From contig JBDKGX010000038.1 in NCBI GenBank assembly GCA_039797965.1, forward strand, positions 1 to 21,987: a DNA stretch of 21,987 bases, in the 5' to 3' direction. Of this stretch, positions 16,213-21,987 are shown in pieces. The DNA comes from Thiofilum sp039797965. GTDB taxonomy: Bacteria; Pseudomonadota; Gammaproteobacteria; Thiotrichales; Thiotrichaceae. The position numbers and the translations under genes were made by a program. Positions within the stretch are counted from its first letter, which is position 1. Each line of letters starts with the position of its first letter. The notes under the pieces are model-generated. The model made no database searches, was not told the DNA's origin, and saw only the letters and a list, made by a program, of their open reading frames with translations.

Positions 16213-16359
16213 ATGAAGACATTTCTGGAAATCTGCCAACGCATTCTCAATGCCTTAGCCATGAACAATGCCAGCGACCATTTGAGCCAGACTCGTAAAT
16301 TGAGCTTACTAGCACAAACGAATCCCCCTACCAAACCTCATAAATCTTCTTTAGCGTAA
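16213..16359 (+). CDS. 48-residue small protein, unknown function
   Basis: A strong Shine-Dalgarno (GGGAGGA, 16199-16205) sits 7 bp before ATG 16213, which is much better than the GTG at 16177 that opens the same frame. The product starts with an amphipathic helix (FLEICQRILNALAMNN) and ends in a polar, Pro/Lys/Ser-rich tail (NPPTKPHKSSLA). It has no signal peptide and one Cys. A 10-bp perfect hairpin follows 11 bp after the stop. The ribosome site, the clean ORF and the hairpin together suggest a real small gene. No family is recognised. Confidence 0.6.
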   Translation: MKTFLEICQRILNALAMNNASDHLSQTRKLSLLAQTNPPTKPHKSSLA

Positions 16360-16370
16360 GCCAAAATGAT

Positions 16371-16396
16371 ATGACCATGATTAGAGTCATGGTCAT
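16371..16396 (+). terminator. Hairpin after the 48-residue ORF
   Basis: ATGACCATGA (16371-16380) and TCATGGTCAT (16387-16396) form a perfect 10-bp stem with a 6-nt loop, starting 11 bp after the stop. Only a weak T-bearing stretch follows, so it is either a poor intrinsic terminator or a 3'-end protector. Confidence 0.45.
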
Positions 16397-16507
16397 CCAT
16401 CTTGGTATCTAGCTTACGATTAGCTCAAGTATGCCCCCGCAATATGAGTCAAAGCGACTCTAGCCCAACAATCACATGAGCCTTCTAGAGGCGGTTTTAA
16501 TAAACAT

Positions 16508-16541
16508 AAAAAAAGAGCTAAGAATTTGATTCTTAACTCTT
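16508..16541 (-). terminator. Rho-independent terminator of the cys operon
   Basis: The arms 16513-16525 and 16529-16541 form a 13-bp stem with one mismatch and a TTG loop. On the minus strand it is followed by a T-run (A-run 16508-16514 on the plus strand). It lies 37 bp past the cysI stop and so closes the cysJHDNI transcript. Confidence 0.85.
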
Positions 16542-16577
16542 AATGAAATGTCGTAGGTACTCAAAGGTAGTCAAAGA

Positions 16578-18335
16578 CTATTGATGAAACTCACTACCCA
16601 CTAAAGTCGCTTTAATGATTCCCACACGAATCACAAAATCACCGAAGTGTTCACCTTGTAAACGCTCAACCGAGTACTTGGCAAATAAGGCATCTAATTC
16701 GTTGATAATAGCTTTCTCGTCTAAGTTTTCACGATAAAGCTTATTTAAACGTTCACCTTCAAACCCGCCCCCTAAATAGAGATTATAACGTCCAGGGGAT
16801 TTACCAATTAAACCAATTTCTGCTGCAACCGAGCGCCCGCAACCATTGGGGCAACCTGTCATACGGATTTTAATTTCGTCTTGAAACAATCCGTATTTAT
16901 TTAAAGCGGGCTCTAATTTATCCAAAAAGCTTGGCATATAACGCTCAGCTTCCGCCATCGCTTGCGGGCAGGTATTGAGTGACACGCAAGCAATCGAATT
17001 ACGGCGTAACCCCGAAATATGTTTAGCATCCGTTTGATATTGATAGCGTTGGAGTAAGGCTTCAACAGTAGCCTTTTCCGCTTCCTCAATATTAGCCAAT
17101 ACTAGGTTCTGATTAGCCGTTAAACGCACACGGAAATCTGACCATGCATGATCCAAAGCGTACTGCGAGAGTTGAGCTAATGCGGTTTTGAGCTGGTACT
17201 CGTCAGTATCTTTGACCCGACCATACTCAACCCTTAAGGTTAAATGCCAGCGCCCATCAGCGGTTTGATGCCAGCCAAATTGATCACCTGTTGTAGTAAA
17301 TTTTGCAGGTTTTGCATCGGCTAACTCCCAGCCTAACCGTTGATTGAGTTCGGTTTTAAACCAATCTAAGCCGTATTTATCAATGGTATATTTAAAGCGC
17401 GAGAGTTTACGATCTGTACGATTACCATAATCCCGTTGGATCGCGACAATCTGATAGCACACATCGAGTACTTGCTCTGGCGTGCAAAAGCCAATGGTAT
17501 CGGCTAGACGTGGATAAGTATCCAAACGTCCAAACGTCATCCCCAAACCGCCCCCTACTGCCACATTAAAGCCAATCAGCTTTTCACCCTCAGCAATAGC
17601 GATTAGTGCAATATCATTAATATACGCATCGGTATCATTGTAAGGAGGAATGGCAATAGCGACTTTAAATTTACGCGGTAAGTAATGTTTACCATATAAA
17701 GGTTCGATTTCTTCAGCTTCGCCGCCTGCCACTAACGTGCGACCATCCGGTTGGTCTAACCAAATCTCATGGTAAGCACGAGTACGAGGTAACAAATGCT
17801 CACTGATTTTTTGAGCATACGGAAATACTTGCGCATGAATCGGCGACAGTGACGCATCGGGTGTACACATCACATTACGGTTCACATCCCCACAGGCAGC
17901 AATACTATCGAGTACTGCTTCATCCATCGCTTGAATGGATTTTTTCAGGTCAAACTTTAAAATTCCATGAAATTGCATTGCTTGGCGGGTGGTAATCCGT
18001 AGTGTTTTATTGGCGTACTGGTCAGCAATATCAGTTAACTTTAACCATTGTTGCGCATTTAAATCCCCACCGGGTACACGCACCCGAATCATAAACTCAT
18101 ACGCAGGCTCTAATTTGCGCTCTTGGCGCTCCAAACGTAAATCACGGTCGTCCTCAATATACGCGCCATGAAATTTAATGAGCTGCACATCATCGTTAGC
18201 AATCGCGCCCGTAATCGGGTTCGCAAAGCTCTCCACCAACGTACCGCGTAAATAACGGCTCTGATCTTTAATATGCTCAACCTCGGAAGGTTGAGCCACC
18301 ATCACATTAAAGGTTTTCGGGGTTGGCTGAGTCAT
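16578..18335 (-). CDS. cysI: Sulfite reductase (NADPH) hemoprotein beta-subunit
   Basis: CysI reduces sulfite to sulfide by six electrons, using siroheme bridged to a 4Fe-4S cluster and fed by the flavoprotein CysJ. The 585 residues (E. coli about 570) carry the cluster ligands Cys450, Cys456, Cys495 and Cys499 in CVSLNTCPQA and TGCPNGCGR, with the same spacing as E. coli (x5, x38, x3). Basic residues of the substrate pocket are in place: RVRVPGG (84-90), Arg153 in VNRNVM, and Lys222/Lys224 in RKFKVAIA. The ATG overlaps the cysN stop (ATGA, 4 bp). It is last in the operon and is followed by an intrinsic terminator. Confidence 0.97.
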   Translation of the reverse strand: MTQPTPKTFNVMVAQPSEVEHIKDQSRYLRGTLVESFANPITGAIANDDVQLIKFHGAYIEDDRDLRLERQERKLEPAYEFMIRVRVPGGDLNAQQWLKLTDIADQYANKTLRITTRQAMQFHGILKFDLKKSIQAMDEAVLDSIAACGDVNRNVMCTPDASLSPIHAQVFPYAQKISEHLLPRTRAYHEIWLDQPDGRTLVAGGEAEEIEPLYGKHYLPRKFKVAIAIPPYNDTDAYINDIALIAIAEGEKLIGFNVAVGGGLGMTFGRLDTYPRLADTIGFCTPEQVLDVCYQIVAIQRDYGNRTDRKLSRFKYTIDKYGLDWFKTELNQRLGWELADAKPAKFTTTGDQFGWHQTADGRWHLTLRVEYGRVKDTDEYQLKTALAQLSQYALDHAWSDFRVRLTANQNLVLANIEEAEKATVEALLQRYQYQTDAKHISGLRRNSIACVSLNTCPQAMAEAERYMPSFLDKLEPALNKYGLFQDEIKIRMTGCPNGCGRSVAAEIGLIGKSPGRYNLYLGGGFEGERLNKLYRENLDEKAIINELDALFAKYSVERLQGEHFGDFVIRVGIIKATLVGSEFHQ

Positions 18336-19648
18336 GCTGCCTCTCTCTCAGTCGAATTTGCGCTATCGAGCAAACCAATCATGCCAGCGCCCACCGTATT
18401 ATTAGTACTTTCATCAATCACAATGAATGCACCGGTACTGCGATTATCGCGATACGCATCGGTAAATAACGGTTGCGCTAATTTAAAATTCACCACAGCA
18501 ATATCATTCATCGCTAAGCGTTCAGTACTTTGGCGTTCTAAGCTATTCACATCAACGCGATAATTAATACTGGCAATTTTCGCCTTAGTTTCGCGGGTGG
18601 TATGACGAATTAAATAAGTACGTGACTTATCCAATGGCGTTTCAGATAGCCAGCAGACTGTAGTTTCAATTTGCTTAGTTTGCGTGGGTAACTCGGAGGC
18701 ACGTACTAACATATCACCCCGTGAAATATCGATTTCGTCTTCGAGTAAAAGAGTGACGGACTGATCGGTAACCGCCTCAGCTAATCGTTCACCGCCTAAC
18801 TCAATCGCTTTAATCGTACTGGTTAAACCGGAGGGTAATACGGTTACGCGCTCACCGACTTTAATAGAGCCAGACTCAACCCGCCCCATAAAGCCGCGAT
18901 AATCATGCAACTCTGGATTGGTAGAGTCTTGGGGGCGGCATACATACTGCACAGGTAAGCGGAAGGCTTCGACATGGATATCATGAGCAGTCGTTGCAGT
19001 CTCTAAAATCTCCATCAAGGTTTGACCTTGGTACCAATTCAGATTACTGCCACGTTCTACCACCATATCGCCTTTAAGAGCGGATAAGGGAAGAAAACGC
19101 ACATCTGTAATGCCTAATTGCTCAGCAAAACTCAAGTACTCATTACGAATCTGCTCGAAAGTACTCTGGTCATAATTAACCAAATCCATTTTATTCACCG
19201 CCACCACTAAATGTGGGATACCCACTAAATGGGCTAGGTATGAGTGGCGACGAGTTTGCGTAATCACGCCTTTACGTGCATCTACCAAAATAACGGCTAA
19301 ATCGGCAGTAGAAGCCGCAGTCACCATGTTGCGCGTGTACTGCTCATGTCCGGGTGCGTCGGCAATAATGTATTTACGCGTACCTGTGGTGAAATAGCGG
19401 TACGCTACATCAATAGTAATGCCCTGCTCACGCTCCGCTTGTAAGCCGTCGGTGAGTAAAGACAGATCAACCTGTTCCATACCACGTTTTTGTGAAGTCT
19501 TTTCAATCGCGGTCAAGGTATCGGCTAGAATTGCTTTAGAATCAAATAATAAGCGTCCGATTAAAGTACTCTTACCATCATCCACACTGCCACAGGTGAG
19601 AAAACGTAATAAACCGTGGTCTTCAATTTGTTTTGTTTGAGTAGTCAT
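18332..19648 (-). CDS. cysN: Sulfate adenylyltransferase subunit 1 (GTPase)
   Basis: CysN is the regulatory GTPase that couples GTP hydrolysis to APS formation by CysD. The 438 residues contain the G1 loop GSVDDGKST (20-28), REQGITID (73-80, G2), DAPGHEQY (97-104, G3) and NKMD (152-155, G4), then two beta-barrel domains as in elongation-factor-like GTPases. It is somewhat shorter than E. coli CysN (about 475). It has no fused C-terminal APS kinase (CysC), which many bacteria carry as CysNC. Its ATG directly follows the cysD TAA and its stop overlaps the cysI start, so both junctions look translationally coupled. Confidence 0.97.
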   Translation of the reverse strand: MTTQTKQIEDHGLLRFLTCGSVDDGKSTLIGRLLFDSKAILADTLTAIEKTSQKRGMEQVDLSLLTDGLQAEREQGITIDVAYRYFTTGTRKYIIADAPGHEQYTRNMVTAASTADLAVILVDARKGVITQTRRHSYLAHLVGIPHLVVAVNKMDLVNYDQSTFEQIRNEYLSFAEQLGITDVRFLPLSALKGDMVVERGSNLNWYQGQTLMEILETATTAHDIHVEAFRLPVQYVCRPQDSTNPELHDYRGFMGRVESGSIKVGERVTVLPSGLTSTIKAIELGGERLAEAVTDQSVTLLLEDEIDISRGDMLVRASELPTQTKQIETTVCWLSETPLDKSRTYLIRHTTRETKAKIASINYRVDVNSLERQSTERLAMNDIAVVNFKLAQPLFTDAYRDNRSTGAFIVIDESTNNTVGAGMIGLLDSANSTEREAA

Positions 19649-20551
19649 TTAGAAATACCCCTCTTTCTTACGTTGTTCCATAGCGGCTTCACTAGCCTGA
19701 TCATCTAAACGAGTAGCACCACGCTCAGTAATCGTAGTCGTGGCAGTTTCGGCAATAATCTTATCCACCGTATCCGCATCAGAAAGTACAGGTGCGGTAC
19801 AAGTAATATCGCCCACCGTGCGGAAGCGAACTTGTAAATCGACAATCTCTTCACCCGCTAATGCCGGTGTAATATCGGTTACAGGCTGCATTGCGCCCTT
19901 ACGTATTACAATCGGACGAGTGTGGGCAAAGTAAATACTGGGTAATTCCAAACCTTCACGCTCTATGTATTGCCATACATCCAGCTCTGTCCAATTCGAG
20001 ATCGGAAACGCGCGAATGTTTTCGCCTTTATGGCTGCGAGCGTTGTATAAGCTCCAGAGTTCAGGGCGTTGATTTTTCGGATCCCACTGACCAAATTCAT
20101 CGCGGAAACTCATAATGCGTTCTTTAGCGCGTGCCTTTTCTTCATCGCGGCGTGCGCCCCCAATGCAGGCATCAAACCCAAACTCTTCAATCGCTTCGAG
20201 TAGTGTGACTGACTGATGCTTATTACGTGATTCATTAGCGTGTTTCAGTACTACCGTGCCGCGCTTCATCGAGTCTTCTACTGAGCGCACTATTAAACGC
20301 TCACCCAATTCAGCAGCTTTACGATCACGAAACTCAATCACCTCAGGATAATTATGTCCGGTATCCACATGCAGCAATGGAAAGGGAAAACGTCCGGGAC
20401 GAAAGGCTTTTTCTGCCAAACGTAACAAGCAGATAGAGTCCTTTCCACCTGAAAACAGTAAAACAGGGTTAGCGCATTGTCCGGCGACTTCACGCAAAAT
20501 ATGAATCGCTTCTGCTTCTAACCAATCTAAATGGCTTAATGGTTTTGTCAT
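19649..20551 (-). CDS. cysD: Sulfate adenylyltransferase subunit 2 (ATP sulfurylase)
   Basis: CysD transfers AMP from ATP to sulfate, giving adenosine 5'-phosphosulfate (APS). The 300 residues (E. coli 302) have the PP-loop SGGKDS (34-39), LLHVDTGHNYPEVIEFRD (79-96), the GGARRDEEKARAKER segment (about 131-145), and the C-terminal RFRTVGD...EMERKKEGYF-type end (here MEQRKKEGYF). GGAG lies about 12 bp upstream of the ATG. It sits 22 bp after cysH and abuts cysN, its obligate partner. Confidence 0.97.
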   Translation of the reverse strand: MTKPLSHLDWLEAEAIHILREVAGQCANPVLLFSGGKDSICLLRLAEKAFRPGRFPFPLLHVDTGHNYPEVIEFRDRKAAELGERLIVRSVEDSMKRGTVVLKHANESRNKHQSVTLLEAIEEFGFDACIGGARRDEEKARAKERIMSFRDEFGQWDPKNQRPELWSLYNARSHKGENIRAFPISNWTELDVWQYIEREGLELPSIYFAHTRPIVIRKGAMQPVTDITPALAGEEIVDLQVRFRTVGDITCTAPVLSDADTVDKIIAETATTTITERGATRLDDQASEAAMEQRKKEGYF

Positions 20552-20573
20552 GATTATTTTGTTACTCCGCCCG

Positions 20574-21323
20574 TTAAAGTCCTAAGCGATTAATCGTTTT
20601 AAATGCGGGCGCACTCGTCCCATCGTGTAAACCACACTCTTGATTAGCAGTTTCCCACCACCAGCGACCCGCACGTTCATCCTCACCTTCTGCCACCGCA
20701 CGTGTACAAGGCTGACAACCAATGCTGGGAAAACCTTGATCATGTAAAGCGTTGTAAGGTACTTCACGCTCGGCAATGTAATGGCGCAAATCTTCCAGCG
20801 ACCAATGCAATAAAGGATTAAATTTCAATAAATTGCGGGCTTTATCCCATTCAAATAACTGCATATCGGAGCGATAAGCTGACTGCGCAGCGCGTAAACC
20901 CGTAATCCATACTTCAACCCCTTGTAGGGCGCGATTGAGGGGTTCGATTTTGCGAATCGCACAACACTCTTTGCGATTGGGCACAGATTCGTACAGTGCA
21001 TTAATGCCCTTAGTACTCACATACTGCTCAATGGCTTCTGTATTGGGATACAGGACTCGAATGGTTTTGCCATAGCGTTGGGTCGTCGCCGCTAAAGTCG
21101 TGTAGTTTTCGGGAAACTGCCGTCCGGTATCTAAGGTAAATACTTCAATATCCAGATGTTGGCTAAAAATCGCATCAGTAATGACCTGATCTTCTAAACC
21201 TAAACTGGTCGAAAACGCGATTTTACGTCTAAAGCGTTGGCGTAATGCCTTGAGCGCCTCAGCTAAATCGTACTCAGCAAACTCTTCATTTAAGGCGTTG
21301 ATTTCTAAATGGGTTAGTGTCAT
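20574..21323 (-). CDS. cysH: Adenylylsulfate (APS) reductase, iron-sulfur type
   Basis: CysH reduces activated sulfate to sulfite with thioredoxin or glutaredoxin. The 249 residues have the PP-loop-like FSTSLGLEDQ (37-46), LDTGRQFPE (64-72) and the catalytic Cys230 in ECGLH. They also carry the cysteine pairs Cys120-Cys121 and Cys203-x2-Cys206, which bind a 4Fe-4S cluster in APS-specific reductases and are absent from the E. coli PAPS reductase. This predicts APS as the substrate and agrees with the lack of cysC in the operon. GGAG sits 8 bp before the ATG. It lies 12 bp after cysJ. Specificity is inferred from the cysteines. Confidence 0.94.
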   Translation of the reverse strand: MTLTHLEINALNEEFAEYDLAEALKALRQRFRRKIAFSTSLGLEDQVITDAIFSQHLDIEVFTLDTGRQFPENYTTLAATTQRYGKTIRVLYPNTEAIEQYVSTKGINALYESVPNRKECCAIRKIEPLNRALQGVEVWITGLRAAQSAYRSDMQLFEWDKARNLLKFNPLLHWSLEDLRHYIAEREVPYNALHDQGFPSIGCQPCTRAVAEGEDERAGRWWWETANQECGLHDGTSAPAFKTINRLGL

Positions 21324-21335
21324 CTTGGTTACTCC

Positions 21336-21987
21336 TTAATACACATCGCGTTGATAACGCCCTGCACTAATCCATTCTTCTAAAGTACTTTGGGCTTGTT
21401 CGGGACTTTGTTTGCCTTCGGTCACCAGTACTTGGATAAGAGCCTGATGGACATCTTTTGCCATTTTGTTCATATCACCGCACACATAAAGATGAGCGCC
21501 GGATTGCAACCACTCATAAACCGCTGACGCATTTTCAGTAATGCGGTGTTGCACATAAATTTTTTGCGCTTGGTCACGTGAAAAGGCCACACTCATCTTT
21601 TCTAAAGCACCTGATTTTAATAGGGCTTGCCACTCGACTTGATACAGGAAATCGGTACGGAAACGTTGCTCACCAAAGAATAACCATGTATTACCGTTAA
21701 TCCCTTGCGCCTCACGCTCAAATAAGAAACTGCGGAAAGGTGCTACCCCAGTGCCCGCGCCAATCATAATGACCTTAGTACTAGGGTCGGTTGGCAATTT
21801 AAAATGAGCATTCGGTTTAACTTGAATTTCAACTTTCTCGCCTAACTCGACTTGGGCTAAAGCATTAGAAGCAGAACCTTGATGTAAGCGATTGAGGTGT
21901 GAGTACTCCACACGCTTAATCAATAAATGCACTTCGCCACTATGAGCCGTGGGGCTTGATGCAATCGAATATTGGCGAGGCTGAAGG
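21336..21987 (-). CDS. cysJ: Sulfite reductase (NADPH) flavoprotein alpha-subunit (partial, 5' end outside window)
   Basis: This is the C-terminal 216 residues of the FAD/NADPH-binding half of CysJ, which passes electrons from NADPH through FAD and FMN to CysI. The frame stays open to the right edge. Visible motifs are the FAD-binding RQYSIASS at the start, MIGAGTGVAPFRSFL for the NADPH pyrophosphate, LFFGEQRF, YVCGDMNKMAKDVHQAL, and the terminal YQRDVY that stacks on the flavin and is identical to the E. coli end. An internal Met (about 21932) is not a start, because the family sequence continues upstream of it. It leads, within the window, the cysJHDNI operon. Confidence 0.96.
   Translation of the reverse strand, partial: LQPRQYSIASSPTAHSGEVHLLIKRVEYSHLNRLHQGSASNALAQVELGEKVEIQVKPNAHFKLPTDPSTKVIMIGAGTGVAPFRSFLFEREAQGINGNTWLFFGEQRFRTDFLYQVEWQALLKSGALEKMSVAFSRDQAQKIYVQHRITENASAVYEWLQSGAHLYVCGDMNKMAKDVHQALIQVLVTEGKQSPEQAQSTLEEWISAGRYQRDVY

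Noticed and set aside
21336..21932. A complete 198-residue reductase-like protein
   Set aside because: The frame stays open to the window edge and the upstream codons continue the CysJ sequence (RQYSIASS), so it is a fragment of cysJ.
1..21987. Mobile element, prophage, CRISPR array, tRNA or rRNA
   Set aside because: No transposase, integrase, long terminal repeats, regularly spaced repeats or cloverleaf were seen; the short repeats present are scattered AGTACT palindromes.

Overview
The window looks like ordinary chromosome from a gammaproteobacterium of moderate GC content (mid-40s percent by eye). The cell is Gram-negative: it encodes a PBP1b-type penicillin-binding protein with a lipoprotein partner, an E. 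coli-like long ketol-acid reductoisomerase and a full assimilatory sulfate reduction cluster. I see no phage, transposon, CRISPR array or RNA gene. Filamentous sulfur bacteria (Thiotrichales/Thiothrix-like) would fit, but that placement is a guess from gene style and not proven here.

Layout. (1) 1-4286, minus strand: mrcB (PBP1b), then lpoP (TPR lipoprotein, probable PBP1b activator), then yoaA (XPD/DinG-type helicase, running off the left edge), tightly packed as one operon. (2) 4557-7034, plus strand: a secreted protein of unknown role, then ilvC with its own leader. (3) 11397-7105, minus strand: a P-loop NTPase of unknown role, a divergent MetA-type homoserine O-acyltransferase, a membrane protein of unknown role overlapping metA by one base, then glgC. 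This run converges on ilvC at a 12-bp-stem hairpin. (4) 11521-11895, plus strand: an alkyltransferase-like protein (ATL) with Trp in place of the reactive Cys. (5) 14825-12030, minus strand: sucA alone, with a clear promoter and its own intrinsic terminator; no sucB is adjacent. (6) 15188-16359: two small membrane proteins (one DUF486/DMT-like) on the minus strand and a 48-residue ORF with a strong ribosome binding site on the plus strand. (7) 21987-16578, minus strand: cysJ(partial)-cysH-cysD-cysN-cysI, a compact operon ending in an intrinsic terminator.

How the genes work together. CysDN activates sulfate to APS. The CysH here carries the CC...CxxC cysteines of the iron-sulfur APS reductase type, so APS kinase (absent from this cluster) would not be needed. 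CysJI then reduces sulfite to sulfide. MetA activates homoserine to accept that sulfur, although it is in a separate operon. PBP1b and LpoP act together in septal and side-wall peptidoglycan synthesis.

The most unusual signal is not a gene. The palindrome AGTACT occurs about 52 times in 22 kb where about 6 are expected by chance. It lies in genes and between them, and it is densest right at gene ends. It behaves like a genome-wide iterated palindrome comparable to cyanobacterial HIP1.
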